Below are positions 31,003-45,313 of a stretch of DNA of 64,000 nucleotides, in pieces. The stretch is from NCBI RefSeq assembly GCF_963855985.1, contig NC_087099.1, positions 11,128,001 through 11,192,000 of the forward strand, in the 5' to 3' direction. Below the pieces are notes generated by a model, which saw nothing but the letters and a program-made list of their open reading frames with translations, had not been told where the DNA came from and made no database searches. Each line of letters begins with the position of its first letter. Within the stretch, counting starts at the first letter, position 1. The position numbers and the translations under genes are program-made. Source of the DNA: Ostrinia nubilalis (lineage: Eukaryota > Arthropoda > Insecta > Lepidoptera > Crambidae).

Positions 31003-34000
31003 GCTTTTAAAAAGTTTGCGAAGTTCATCTGCGTTAAGACTGATGAGAATTAAATGTCAAACATCATAATATCCAACGCTAGACAAAAACAAAACATACC
31101 TTGTAAACGCTCATCTTTGAAATCTGGCAGGGCAAAAAAAAAGAATGAGACATGAAATGTATAGGCTCCTTAAGAGCATTTGACGATGTATGTGTAAGTA
31201 GGTACTAATTTAATTAGTCTATAGGTACAAATAAAAATAATTTTGCTTTGATTTGATTTGATTTGAAATACTTGAGAGCAACAGTGTAAAAACAGGGTGG
31301 GTCAACTTTTTGTGATGACATTATTTGCTTCTAATATTGTTAGATAAAGAAACAATGTGAAAAAAATTGCCACTCACAAATTTTGACCAGAGATACAGCT
31401 TGATGATGGAAGTTATAACCATGAGTTCTTGAAAATACTTACAAGTTGCAGGCAAAAGTGACATTATATTTATGTATAAAAAGAATAATACATTACCAGT
31501 AAGGGAGGTATTTATCCCACCTACCACGGCAAGCGCCTTAGCTTATTTACAATCGCCCAATCATAAAGCCACAAGACAAGCTTTTTTGCTCGTGAGAACG
31601 TATTATCATTTTTTTAATCTTTTACAATATTGTTTTCATGAAAACACATTGTTGAAAACATAAACAAAGCTATTGTATCGCCACTTAGAAGGGATTATGG
31701 AAAATACAATGCTTACCTACTGGCAAATGGAGGCGCACCTAAAGAGATAAGAGACTATACCATTTTTGACTAACTTGTTATCAGCTTGGTAACTATTATT
31801 CTAAGGACAATAGAAAAACAAGTTTAGCACGAGCTACCAAAAAATGAAGCAAGACTTTTTATCGACTTTTTTATGTTGTGTAACTTTTGCACCTATACAT
31901 AGAAAATACTTTAAATAAATAAATAAATATCCTTGGACATTTTACACTGCGCTTCTAGTCCCAAACTAAGCAAAGCTTGTACTATGGGTACTAGACAACG
32001 GATATAAACAAACATACTTAAATACTTTTTTTTGTAAATACATACTTAATTATGCATAGAAAACACCCAGTCTTATACAAACAAATATATTCATAATGTT
32101 TGTACTGTGCGGGAATCGAACCCGCTACAAATTTTCAATAAGTAAAAGTTATAAGTTCAAATCATTGTATCAATCAATGTGTTTTGTTTTTGAAATGAAT
32201 AAATGAAATGAAATGAAATTTCACCTATTATAAAAATCGAGTAAGTAGATGCTTAGAATAAAAAAATAAAATTTTTTTGCTTTTCCATTTTCTTTTCATT
32301 GAAAATAAGATGTTTTGAAGCTTTTGAATGCGTGTGGGTATTTTACGGTGTAGGTACCTTATTTATTTGGTGTGTGACTTGTTTCTATTTTGTATTTGAA
32401 GTTTTAAATGAAACAATAAAGTTACATCATACATGAATTTATTGCAATCAAGTATAATGTACATTGTACATTGTAGATACGTACGCAGCGCGCAGTATCC
32501 TACTAGGACTCATCTATCTGTCTAACAATAACACTTAATTATAAAAGCAATACATAAACACTTAATTTTTAAACGATATAAAACTAACTAACCTAAGAAT
32601 GTACAGTATTTACAACTATTTACAATATAAACGAAACACCAGAATTAATAAATAGAAATACACATAAAACACTGACAAATATTTAAAAAATATCCTAAAA
32701 TTTACTATGTACATCAAACAATCTTTGCAAAGATTGCTTGGGATCAATTGGTTCCGTTTGCCAATCATACTGCAGGCAACTCGAACTATTTGACGCGCCA
32801 ACCTCTGGTGGAGAGATCGGCTCGTAAAAGTCCGAGTCGCTGTCGGTAAGGTCGACAAACGGCACAGGCTTTTGAGACTCGGACAAGGTGGACAAGTCCA
32901 GATCTTTTGGCAGGCACTTGTCGATCGCGCTGACCAGCTCGCTTATTGCCAGCTGGTCAAGTGTTACCATCCCATCTTCGCCCGCACGTCCCATGAGCCA
33001 CTCCGTGTGGGCGAAGATGTTGTCTTTTGGAGCTGGTTCCAATGCCACCTCCTCCGTTTCTTTCTTGAAACGTAGGCGGCGGTTTTGGAACCAGACCTTA
33101 ATAGCCTGCTCATTGACCCCCAGCCGCTGCTCCAGCGCGCACCGCTCCTCCTTGGTCACGAACTGCTGCGCCTGGAACAGCTGTTCCAGCGCCATGGCCT
33201 GCTCGGTGGAGAACGCGGTGCGTTTGCGTTTGCGAGTCACCAGAGGCTTAAGACCATCTGCCGAAGGAACAACTGAAAAGAATATTAAAATCAGTTTAGT
33301 TGGTTATTTGAACACAAGTGTTGCGAAACAATCAATCACACTTTTATGCAAAAAAAAAGTAAAACACTTTCATTTTGAAACTTACATGTAATTTGGGCGA
33401 CATGCTGCTTTGGAGGCAAAGCAGGCCCCAAACCTGGCGCCGCCGATGGCGCAGAGAAGTCTGGAGTCTGAAACAACACAAATTATAAATCAGTATTTTA
33501 TCCTAGATTTTTGAAATAATTCAAATTCAAATCATATTAACTAATATGAAAAAGGTGGCTGTAAAAAATCTTCTTACATTGGCGGCCGTTGATAAATTAT
33601 TGAAGAGATCCCAGTCGGAGTGAGTGGCGCCCTCGTGGAACAGGTTCGGACAAGGAGGCTGGGCCTGTGGAAAACAAAATTTATAAGTAACAGAGTTTCT
33701 ATGCAACATTAAATGGTATAAAAGTGTAATAACAACAAAAACCTTACATTAGAAATGGTATTGGAAGGGCTTGCATTTTCAGCAGCATAGCCGGGAGTAA
33801 ATTGCGGAGCGCTCACGTTCTGTAAATAAAACAAAAAATCATTAAAAAAATGAAACACAATTTTCAATCACGCCATGATTATTGCAAACTTGTAACAAAT
33901 ATTTTATTATATAAAATAAAGAACATACCTGGTACTGCTGTTCTATATCCGCTAGCAACTCATCTACTGAGCATGACATGATGTCGATAGAGCTCATTGT

Positions 34001-34665
34001 AAAAAGTTTATGGATTACTGGTGTTCGTTCACGTCAAAGCACTAGGCACGACTGATGCTCTGCTAAGCCCGACTTGAGCTTACAACGACCTTTAGGTCTT
34101 TCAGCAAACCCTTAATGACTCACCCTTTCTCTCAGCAGACCCGGTGACTCCAAACTTGCATTGTCTCTTATCGCCATTCAGGTAACCACTTAGTAATCGA
34201 GGGATTATAATTAGCTAATTATTTCGTTTGTGTCCTTGTTATCTTATTGGGATGGCACCATACTAAAATACACTAGTCATCACAAAAATCGGCCATGTTT
34301 CAATATTTTGAATAAAATTTAATTATAATCGTATAAATATTTCCTAAACAACGTCTTCATGTTTCAAATTCAAATTCTTTATTGTCCATGTTGGTATACA
34401 AAGTTTTTACAAATGAGTAACCTAAATCATCAGTTTTTTTACATTTTTACAAAAAAAAAAAAAAGGAATCTCCGTTGTTACCCTTCTTTATAATTCTGGG
34501 CTAATTTAATCCATATGACACTCATAAAATCAATAAAATAAGAATCTCCAATAACAATAAGTTACACTGTTGCAATCAGTACGTTACTAAACTGACGATT
34601 TACGAGTATACAGGGCCAAAAGGAATATTCACTGGCACATTCATCAATTCGGCACTAAGCAGTGA
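31003..34665 (-). repeat. Tandem array unit 3
   Basis: 3663 bp with no new insertion. It is the first of nine consecutive clean units. The upstream region lacks 5 bp (ATAAT) beside the palindrome near 34207 compared with other units. Confidence 0.95.
32695..33997 (-). CDS. Shx-like homeobox protein, copy 3 (intact)
   Basis: Exons 33929-33997, 33748-33819, 33578-33664, 33386-33467, 32695-33272. Full 295-aa frame with intact splice sites. It shares THSDWD with copy 1, but the ACCATCTGCC variant just before the homeodomain with copies 2 and 9, a mosaic combination. Confidence 0.87.
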
Positions 34666-37600
34666 GCTTTTAAAAAGTTTGCGAAGTTCATCTGCGTTAA
34701 GACTGATGAGAATTAAATGTCAAACATCATAATATCCAACGCTAGACAAAAACAAAACATACCTTGTAAACGCTCATCTTTGAAATCTGGCAGGGCAAAA
34801 AAAAAGAATGAGACATGAAATGTATAGGCTCCTTAAGAGCATTTGACGATGTATGTGTAAGTAGGTACTAATTTAATTAGTCTATAGGTACAAATAAAAA
34901 TAATTTTGCTTTGATTTGATTTGATTTGAAATACTTGAGAGCAACAGTGTAAAAACAGGGTGGGTCAACTTTTTGTGATGACATTATTTGCTTCTAATAT
35001 TGTTAGATAAAGAAACAATGTGAAAAAAATTGCCACTCACAAATTTTGACCAGAGATACAGCTTGATGATGGAAGTTATAACCATGAGTTCTTGAAAATA
35101 CTTACAAGTTGCAGGCAAAAGTGACATTATATTTATGTATAAAAAGAATAATACATTACCAGTAAGGGAGGTATTTATCCCACCTACCACGGCAAGCGCC
35201 TTAGCTTATTTACAATCGCCCAATCATAAAGCCACAAGACAAGCTTTTTTGCTCGTGAGAACGTATTATCATTTTTTTAATCTTTTACAATATTGTTTTC
35301 ATGAAAACACATTGTTGAAAACATAAACAAAGCTATTGTATCGCCACTTAGAAGGGATTATGGAAAATACAATGCTTACCTACTGGCAAATGGAGGCGCA
35401 CCTAAAGAGATAAGAGACTATACCATTTTTGACTAACTTGTTATCAGCTTGGTAACTATTATTCTAAGGACAATAGAAAAACAAGTTTAGCACGAGCTAC
35501 CAAAAAATGAAGCAAGACTTTTTATCGACTTTTTTATGTTGTGTAACTTTTGCACCTATACATAGAAAATACTTTAAATAAATAAATAAATATCCTTGGA
35601 CATTTTACACTGCGCTTCTAGTCCCAAACTAAGCAAAGCTTGTACTATGGGTACTAGACAACGGATATAAACAAACATACTTAAATACTTTTTTTTGTAA
35701 ATACATACTTAATTATGCATAGAAAACACCCAGTCCAATACAAACAAATATATTCATAATGTTTGTACTGTGCGGGAATCGAACCCGCTACAAATTTTCA
35801 ATAAGTAAAAGTTATAAGTTCAAATCATTGTATCAATCAATGTGTTTTGTTTTTGAAATGAATAAATGAAATGAAATGAAATTTCACCTATTATAAAAAT
35901 CGAGTAAGTAGATGCTTAGAATAAAAAAAAAAATATTTTTTTGCTTTTCCATTTTCTTTTCATTGAAAATAAGATGTTTTGAAGCTTTTGAATGCGTGTG
36001 GGTATTTTACGGTGTAGGTACCTTATTTATTTGGTGTGTGACTTGTTTCTATTTTGTATTTGAAGTTTTAAATGAAACAATAAAGTTACATCATACATGA
36101 ATTTATTGCAATCAAGTATAATGTACATTGTACATTGTAGATACGTACGCAGCGCGCAGTATCCTACTAGGACTCATCTATCTGTCTAACAATAACACTT
36201 AATTATAAAAGCAATACATAAACACTTAATTTTTAAACGATATAAAACTAACTAACCTAAGAATGTACAGTATTTACAACTATTTACAATATAAACGAAA
36301 CACCAGAATTAATAAATAGAAATACACATAAAACACTGACAAATATTTAAAAAATACCCTAAAATTTACTATGTACATCAAACAATCTTTGCAAAGATTG
36401 CTTGGGATCAATTGGTTCCGTTTGCCAATCATACTGCAGGCAACTCGAACTATTTGACGCGCCAACCTCTGGTGGAGAGATCGGCTCGTAAAAGTCCGAG
36501 TCGCTGTCGGTAAGGTCGACAAACGGCACAGGCTTTTGAGACTCGGACAAGGTGGACAAGTCCAGATCTTTTGGCAGGCACTTGTCGATCGCGCTGACCA
36601 GCTCGCTTATTGCCAGCTGGTCAAGTGTTACCATCCCATCTTCGCCCGCACGTCCCATGAGCCACTCCGTGTGGGCGAAGATGTTGTCTTTTGGAGCTGG
36701 TTCCAATGCCACCTCCTCCGTTTCTTTCTTGAAACGTAGGCGGCGGTTTTGGAACCAGACCTTAATAGCCTGCTCATTGACCCCCAGCCGCTGCTCCAGC
36801 GCGCACCGCTCCTCCTTGGTCACGAACTGCTGCGCCTGGAACAGCTGTTCCAGCGCCATGGCCTGCTCGGTGGAGAACGCGGTGCGTTTGCGTTTGCGAG
36901 TCACCAGAGGCTTAAGACCATCAGCCGAAGGAACAACTGAAAAGAATATTAAAATCAGTTTAGTTGGTTATTTGTACACAAGTGTTGCGAAACAATCAAT
37001 CACACTTTTATGCAAAAAAAAAGTAAAACACTTTTATTTTGAAACTTACATGTAATTTGGGCGACATGCTGCTTTGGAGGCAAAGCAGGCCCCAAACCTG
37101 GCGCCGCCGATGGCGCAGAGAAGTCTGGAGTCTGAAACAACACAAATTATAAATCAGTATTTTATCCTACATTTTTGAAATAATTCAAATTCAAATCATA
37201 TTAACTAATATGAAAAAGGTGGCTGTAAAAAATCTTCTTACATTGGCGGCCGTTGATAAATTATTGAAGAGATCCCAGTCGGCGTGAGTGGCGCCCTCGT
37301 GGAACAGGTTCGGACAAGGAGGCTGGGCCTGTGGAAAACAAAATTTATAAGTAACAGAGTTTCTATGCAACATTAAATGGTATAAAAGTGTAATAACAAC
37401 AAAAACCTTACATTAGAAATGGTATTGGAAGGGCTTGCATTTTCAGCAGCATAGCCGGGAGTAAATTGCGGAGCGCTCACGTTCTGTAAATAAAACAAAA
37501 AATCATTAAAAAAATGAAACACAATTTTCAATCACGCCATGATTATTGCAAACTTGTAACAAATATTTTATTATATAAAATAAAGAACATACCTGGTACT

Positions 37601-38333
37601 GCTGTTCTATATCCGCTAGCAACTCATCTACTGAGCATGACATGATGTCGATAGAGCTCATTGTAAAAAGTTTATGGATTACTGGTGTTCGTTCACGTCA
37701 AAGCACTAGGCACGACTGATGCTCTGCTAAGCCCGACTTGAGCTTACAACGACCTTTAGGTCTTTCAGCAAACCCTTAATGACTCACCCTTTCTCTCAGC
37801 AGACCCGGTGACTCCAAACTTGCATTGTCTCTTATCGCCATTCAGGTAACCACTTAGTAATCGAGGGATTATAATATAATTAGCTAATTATTTCGTTTGT
37901 GTCCTTGTTATCTTATTGGGATGGCACCATACTAAAATACACTAGTCATCACAAAAATCGGCCATGTTTCAATATTTTGAATAAAATTTAATTATAATCG
38001 TATAAATATTTCCTAAACAACGTCTTCATGTTTCAAATTCAAATTCTTTATTGTCCATGTTGGTATACAAAGTTTTTACAAATGAGTAACCTAAATCATC
38101 AGTTTTTTTACATTTTTACAAAAAAAAAAAAAGGAATCTCCGTTGTTACCCTTCTTTATAATTCTGGGCTAATTTAATCCATATGACACTCATAAAATCA
38201 ATAAAATAAGAATCTCCAATAACAATAAGTTACACTGTTGCAATCAGTACGTTACTAAACTGACGATTTACGAGTATACAGGGCCAAAAGGAATATTCAC
38301 TGGCACATTCATCAATTCGGCACTAAGCAGTGA
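34666..38333 (-). repeat. Tandem array unit 4
   Basis: 3668 bp and clean. The SINE-region variant CCAATACAAAC at ~35738 is shared with units 1, 10 and 11 but not with neighbours 3 and 5 (TTATACAAAC). Confidence 0.95.
36359..37661 (-). CDS. Shx-like homeobox protein, copy 4 (intact)
   Basis: Exons 37593-37661, 37412-37483, 37242-37328, 37050-37131, 36359-36936. 295 aa with the complete homeodomain. Exon 3 variant THADWD. The stop context is ATACCCTAAAA, shared with copies 10 and 11. Confidence 0.87.
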
Positions 38334-40025
38334 GCTTTTAAAAAGTTTGCGAAGTTCATCTGCGTTAAGACTGATGAGAATTAAATGTCAAACATCATAA
38401 TATCCAACGCTAGACAAAAACAAAACATACCTTGTAAACGCTCATCTTTGAAATCTGGCAGGGCAAAAAAAAAGAATGAGACATGAAATGTATAGGCTCC
38501 TTAAGAGCATTTGACGATGTATGTGTAAGTAGGTACTAATTTAATTAGTCTATAGGTACAAATAAAAATAATTTTGCTTTGATTTGATTTGATTTGAAAT
38601 ACTTGAGAGCAACAGTGTAAAAACAGGGTGGGTCAACTTTTTGTGATGACATTATTTGCTTCTAATATTGTTAGATAAAGAAACAATGTGAAAAAAATTG
38701 CCACTCACAAATTTTGACCAGAGATACAGCTTGATGATGGAAGTTATAACCATGAGTTCTTGAAAATACTTACAAGTTGCAGGCAAAAGTGACATTATAT
38801 TTATGTATAAAAAGAATAATACATTACCAGTAAGGGAGGTATTTATCCCACCTACCACGGCAAGCGCCTTAGCTTATTTACAATCGCCCAATCATAAAGC
38901 CACAAGACAAGCTTTTTTGCTCGTGAGAACGTATTATCATTTTTTTAATCTTTTACAATATTGTTTTCATGAAAACACATTGTTGAAAACATAAACAAAG
39001 CTATTGTATCGCCACTTAGAAGGGATTATGGAAAATACAATGCTTACCTACTGGCAAATGGAGGCGCACCTAAAGAGATAAGAGACTATACCATTTTTGA
39101 CTAACTTGTTATCAGCTTGGTAACTATTATTCTAAGGACAATAGAAAAACAAGTTTAGCACGAGCTACCAAAAAATGAAGCAAGACTTTTTATCGACTTT
39201 TTTATGTTGTGTAACTTTTGCACCTATACATAGAAAATACTTTAAATAAATAAATAAATATCCTTGGACATTTTACACTGCGCTTCTAGTCCCAAACTAA
39301 GCAAAGCTTGTACTATGGGTACTAGACAACGGATATAAACAAACATACTTAAATACTTTTTTTTGTAAATACATACTTAATTATGCATAGAAAACACCCA
39401 GTCTTATACAAACAAATATATTCATAATGTTTGTACTGTGCGGGAATCGAACCCGCTACAAATTTTCAATAAGTAAAAGTTATAAGTTCAAATCATTGTA
39501 TCAATCAATGTGTTTTGTTTTTGAAATGAATAAATGAAATGAAATGAAATTTCACCTATTATAAAAATCGAGTAAGTAGATGCTTAGAATAAAAAAATAA
39601 AATTTTTTTGCTTTTCCATTTTCTTTTCATTGAAAATAAGATGTTTTGAAGCTTTTGAATGCGTGTGGGTATTTTACGGTGTAGGTACCTTATTTATTTG
39701 GTGTGTGACTTGTTTCTATTTTGTATTTGAAGTTTTAAATGAAACAATAAAGTTACATCATACATGAATTTATTGCAATCAAGTATAATGTACATTGTAC
39801 ATTGTAGATACGTACGCAGCGCGCAGTATCCTACTAGGACTCATCTATCTGTCTAACAATAACACTTAATTATAAAAGCAATACATAAACACTTAATTTT
39901 TAAACGATATAAAACTAACTAACCTAAGAATGTACAGTATTTACAACTATTTACAATATAAACGAAACACCAGAATTAATAAATAGAAATACACATAAAA
40001 CACTGACAAATATTTAAAAAATATC

Positions 40026-41486
40026 CTAAAATTTACTATGTACATCAAACAATCTTTGCAAAGATTGCTTGGGATCAATTGGTTCCGTTTGCCAATCATA
40101 CTGCAGGCAACTCGAACTATTTGACGCGCCAACCTCTGGTGGAGAGATCGGCTCGTAAAAGTCCGAGTCGCTGTCGGTAAGGTCGACAAACGGCACAGGC
40201 TTTTGAGACTCGGACAAGGTGGACAAGTCCAGATCTTTTGGCAGGCACTTGTCGATCGCGCTGACCAGCTCGCTTATTGCCAGCTGGTCAAGTGTTACCA
40301 TCCCATCTTCGCCCGCACGTCCCATGAGCCACTCCGTGTGGGCGAAGATGTTGTCTTTTGGAGCTGGTTCCAATGCCACCTCCTCCGTTTCTTTCTTGAA
40401 ACGTAGGCGGCGGTTTTGGAACCAGACCTTAATAGCCTGCTCATTGACCCCCAGCCGCTGCTCCAGCGCGCACCGCTCCTCCTTGGTCACGAACTGCTGC
40501 GCCTGGAACAGCTGTTCCAGCGCCATGGCCTGCTCGGTGGAGAACGCGGTGCGTTTGCGTTTGCGAGTCACCAGAGGCTTAAGACCATCAGCCGAAGGAA
40601 CAACTGAAAAGAATATTAAAATCAGTTTAGTTGGTTATTTGTACACAAGTGTTGCGAAACAATCAATCACACTTTTAGGCAAAAAAAAAGTAAAACACTT
40701 TTATTTTGAAACTTACATGTAATTTGGGCGACATGCTGCTTTGGAGGCAAAGCAGGCCCCAAACCTGGCGCCGCCGATGGCGCAGAGAAGTCTGGAGTCT
40801 GAAACAACACAAATTATAAATCAGTATTTTATCCTAGATTTTTGAAATAATTCAAATTCAAATCATATTAACTAATATGAAAAAGGTGGCTGTAAAAAAT
40901 CTTCTTACATTGGCGGCCGTTGATAAATTATTGAAGAGATCCCAGTCGGTGTGAGTGGCGCCCTCGTGGAACAGGTTCGGACAAGGAGGCTGGGCCTGTG
41001 GAAAACAAAATTTATAAGTAACAGAGTTTCTATGCAACATTAAATGGTATAAAAGTGTAATAACAACAAAAACCTTACATTAGAAATGGTATTGGAAGGG
41101 CTTGCATTTTCAGCAGCATAGCCGGGAGTAAATTGCGGAGCGCTCTTCTTCTTCTTCTTCTTTCTTTTCAGCCAAATGACGTCCACTGCTGGACAAAGGC
41201 CTCCCCCAAGGTTTTCCACAATGAACGGTCCTGCGCTGCCCGCATCCAGGCTCTTCCCGCGACCTTTACCAGATCGTCGGTCCACCTAGTAGGACGAGCG
41301 CTCACGTTCTGTAAATAAAACAAAAAATCATTAAAAAAATGAAACACAATTTTCAATCACGCCATGATTATTGCAAACTTGTAACAAATATTTTATTATA
41401 TAAAATAAAGAACATACCTGGTACTGCTGTTCTATATCCGCTAGCAACTCATCTACTGAGCATGACATGATGTCGATAGAGCTCAT
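40026..41486 (-). pseudogene. Shx-like homeobox gene, copy 5, exon 2 disrupted by LINE
   Basis: Exons 41418-41486, 41079-41308 (interrupted), 40909-40995, 40717-40798, 40026-40603. A net 158-nt gain in exon 2 (not a multiple of 3) places translation in the LINE reading frame until a TGA, about 69 codons from the start, so the homeodomain is not reached. Exons 3-5, including the homeodomain, are otherwise intact (variant THTDWD). Exons 1, 2 and 3 meet in phase 0, so skipping exon 2 would restore a shorter homeodomain protein. Whether that happens is unknown, so 'pseudogene' is provisional. Confidence 0.75.
41146..41295 (-). mobile_element. 5'-truncated LINE 3' end in exon 2 of copy 5
   Basis: 150 bp flanked by an 8-bp duplication GAGCGCTC (41138-41145 and 41296-41303). 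On the minus strand it encodes RPTRWTDDLVKVAGRAW then LGEAFVQQWTSFG and a stop, the usual C-terminal tail of an RTE-like insect reverse transcriptase. It ends in a GAA/AAG microsatellite, as RTE-type LINEs do. It is inserted in the same orientation as the gene. Confidence 0.85.
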
Positions 41487-43850
41487 TGTAAAAAGTTTAT
41501 GGATTACTGGTGTTCGTTCACGTCAAAGCACTAGGCACGACTGATGCTCTGCTAAGCCCGACTTGAGCTTACAACGACCTTTAGGTCTTTCAGCAAACCC
41601 TTAATGACTCACCCTTTCTCTCAGCAGACCCGGTGACTCCAAACTTGCATTGTCTCTTATCGCCATTCAGGTAACCACTTAGTAATCGAGGGATTATAAT
41701 ATAATTAGCTAATTATTTCGTTTGTGTCCTTGTTATCTTATTGGGATGGCACCATACTAAAATACACTAGTCATCACAAAAATCGGCCATGTTTCAATAT
41801 TTTGAATAAAATTTAATTATAATCGTATAAATATTTCCTAAACAACGTCTTCATGTTTCAAATTCAAATTCTTTATTGTCCATGTTGGTATACAAAGTTT
41901 TTACAAATGAGTAACCTAAATCATCAGTTTTTTTACATTTTTACAAAAAAAAAAAAAGGAATCTCCGTTGTTACCCTTCTTTATAATTCTGGGCTAATTT
42001 AATCCATATGACACTCATAAAATCAATAAAATAAGAATCTCCAATAACAATAAGTTACACTGTTGCAATCAGTACGTTACTAAACTGACGATTTACGAGT
42101 ATACAGGGCCAAAAGGAATATTCACTGGCACATTCATCAATTCGGCACTAAGCAGTGAGCTTTTAAAAAGTTTGCGAAGTTCATCTGCGTTAAGACTGAT
42201 GAGAATTAAATGTCAAACATCATAATATCCAACGCTAGACAAAAACAAAACATACCTTGTAAACGCTCATCTTTGAAATCTGGCAGGGCAAAAAAAAAGA
42301 ATGAGACATGGAATGTATAGGCTCCTTAAGAGCATTTGACGATGTATGTGTAAGTAGGTACTAATTTAATTAGTCTATAGGTACAAATAAAAATAATTTT
42401 GCTTTGATTTGATTTGATTTGAAATACTTGAGAGCAACAGTGTAAAAACAGGGTGGGTCAACTTTTTGTGATGACATTATTTGCTTCTAATATTGTTAGA
42501 TAAAGAAACAATGTGAAAAAAATTGCCACTCACAAATTTTGACCAGAGATACAGCTTGATGATGGAAGTTATAACCATGAGTTCTTGAAAATACTTACAA
42601 GTTGCAGGCAAAAGTGACATTATATTTATGTATAAAAAGAATAATACATTACCAGTAAGGGAGGTATTTATCCCACCTACCACGGCAAGCGCCTTAGCTT
42701 ATTTACAATCGCCCAATCATAAAGCCACAAGACAAGCTTTTTTGCTCGTGAGAACGTATTATCATTTTTTTAATCTTTTACAATATTGTTTTCATGAAAA
42801 CACATTGTTGAAAACATAAACAAAGCTATTGTATCGCCACTTAGAAGGGATTATGGAAAATACAATGCTTACCTACTGGCAAATGGAGGCGCACCTAAAG
42901 AGATAAGAGACTATACCATTTTTGACTAACTTGTTATCAGCTTGGTAACTATTATTCTAAGGACAATAGAAAAACAAGTTTAGCACGAGCTACCAAAAAA
43001 TGAAGCAAGACTTTTTATCGACTTTTTTATGTTGTGTAACTTTTGCACCTATACATAGAAAATACTTTAAATAAATAAATAAATATCCTTGGACATTTTA
43101 CACTGCGCTTCTAGTCCCAAACTAAGCAAAGCTTGTACTATGGGTACTAGACAACGGATATAAACAAACATACTTAAATACTTTTTTTTGTAAATACATA
43201 CTTAATTATGCATAGAAAACACCCAGTCTTATACAAACAAATATATTCATAATGTTTGTACTGTGCGGGAATCGAACCCGCTACAAATTTTCAATAAGTA
43301 AAAGTTATAAGTTCAAATCATTGTATCAATCAATGTGTTTTGTTTTTGAAATGAATAAATGAAATGAAATGAAATTTCACCTATTATAAAAATCGAGTAA
43401 GTAGATGCTTAGAATAAAAAAATAAAATTTTTTTGCTTTTCCATTTTCTTTTCATTGAAAATAAGATGTTTTGAAGCTTTTGAATGCGTGTGGGTATTTT
43501 ACGGTGTAGGTACCTTATTTATTTGGTGTGTGACTTGTTTCTATTTTGTATTTGAAGTTTTAAATGAAACAATAAAGTTACATCATACATGAATTTATTG
43601 CAATCAAGTATAATGTACATTGTACATTGTAGATACGTACGCAGCGCGCAGTATCCTACTAGGACTCATCTATCTGTCTAACAATAACACTTAATTATAA
43701 AAGCAATACATAAACACTTAATTTTTAAACGATATAAAACTAACTAACCTAAGAATGTACAGTATTTACAACTATTTACAATATAAACGAAACACCAGAA
43801 TTAATAAATAGAAATACACATAAAACACTGACAAATATTTAAAAAATATC

Positions 43851-45313
43851 CTAAAATTTACTATGTACATCAAACAATCTTTGCAAAGATTGCTTGGGAT
43901 CAATTGGTTCCGTTTGCCAATCATACTGCAGGCAACTCGAACTATTTGACGCGCCAACCTCTGGTGGAGAGATCGGCTCGTAAAAGTCCGAGTCGCTGTC
44001 GGTAAGGTCGACAAACGGCACAGGCTTTTGAGACTCGGACAAGGTGGACAAGTCCAGATCTTTTGGCAGGCACTTGTCGATCGCGCTGACCAGCTCGCTT
44101 ATTGCCAGCTGGTCAAGTGTTACCATCCCATCTTCGCCCGCACGTCCCATGAGCCACTCCGTGTGGGCGAAGATGTTGTCTTTTGGAGCTGGTTCCAATG
44201 TGCCACCTCCTCCGTTTCTTTCTTGAAACGTAGGCGGCGGTTTTGGAACCAGACCTTAATAGCCTGCTCATTGACCCCCAGCCGCTGCTCCAGCGCGCAC
44301 CGCTCCTCCTTGGTCACGAACTGCTGCGCCTGGAACAGCTGTTCCAGCGCCATGGCCTGCTCGGTGGAGAACGCGGTGCGTTTGCGTTTGCGAGTCACCA
44401 GAGGCTTAAGACCATCAGCCGAAGGAACAACTGAAAAGAATATTAAAATCAGTTTAGTTGGTTATTTGTACACAAGTGTTGCGAAACAATCAATCACACT
44501 TTTATGCAAAAAAAAAGTAAAACACTTTTATTTTGAAACTTACATGTAATTTGGGCGACATGCTGCTTTGGAGGCAAAGCAGGCCCCAAACCTGGCGCCG
44601 CCGATGGCGCAGAGAAGTCTGGAGTCTGAAACAACACAAATTATAAATCAGTATTTTATCCTAGATTTTTGAAATAATTCAAATTCAAATCATATTAACT
44701 AATATGAAAAAGGTGGCTGTAAAAAATCTTCTTACATTGGCGGCCGTTGATAAATTATTGAAGAGATCCCAGTCGGCGTGAGTGGCGCCCTCGTGGAACA
44801 GGTTCGGACAAGGAGGCTGGGCCTGTGGAAAACAAAATTTATAAGTAACAGAGTTTCTATGCAACATTAAATGGTATAAAAGTGTAATAACAACAAAAAC
44901 CTTACATTAGAAATGGTATTGGAAGGGCTTGCATTTTCAGCAGCATAGCCGGGAGTAAATTGCGGAGCGCTCTTCTTCTTCTTCTTCTTTCTTTTCAGCC
45001 AAATGACGTCCACTGCTGGACAAAGGCCTCCCCCAAGGTTTTCCACAATGAACGGTCCTGCGCTGCCCGCATCCAGGCTCTTCCCGCGACCTTTACCAGA
45101 TCGTCGGTCCACCTAGTAGGACGAGCGCTCACGTTCTGTAAATAAAACAAAAAATCATTAAAAAAATGAAACACAATTTTCAATCACGCCATGATTATTG
45201 CAAACTTGTAACAAATATTTTATTATATAAAATAAAGAACATACCTGGTACTGCTGTTCTATATCCGCTAGCAACTCATCTACTGAGCATGACATGATGT
45301 CGATAGAGCTCAT
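43851..45313 (-). pseudogene. Shx-like homeobox gene, copy 6, LINE insertion plus 2-nt frameshift
   Basis: Exons 45245-45313, 44906-45135 (interrupted), 44736-44822, 44544-44625, 43851-44430. It has the same LINE in exon 2 as copy 5, and an extra TG (CCAATGTGCCACC near 44198-44203) just after the homeodomain, which replaces the acidic C-terminus by ~28 unrelated residues. The homeodomain itself remains readable. Two independent lesions make loss of the full protein likely. Confidence 0.85.
44973..45122 (-). mobile_element. 5'-truncated LINE 3' end in exon 2 of copy 6
   Basis: Same 150-bp insert and the same 8-bp duplications (44965-44972, 45123-45130) as in copy 5. It was copied with the unit rather than inserted twice. 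Confidence 0.85.

Larger units (their letters stand above)
38334..42158 (-). repeat. Tandem array unit 5 (with LINE insertion)
   Basis: 3825 bp, about 158 bp longer than its neighbours, entirely because of the insertion in exon 2. Confidence 0.95.

Noticed and set aside
35912..36100. 62-aa plus-strand frame just beyond the polyadenylation site
   Set aside because: Depends on the length of an A run that varies between units; hydrophobic by T-richness only.
41040..41285. Re-initiation inside the LINE giving an in-frame chimeric homeobox protein in copies 5 and 6
   Set aside because: The in-frame first codon of that frame is GTG and no in-frame ATG exists before exon 3, so re-initiation there is not supported.
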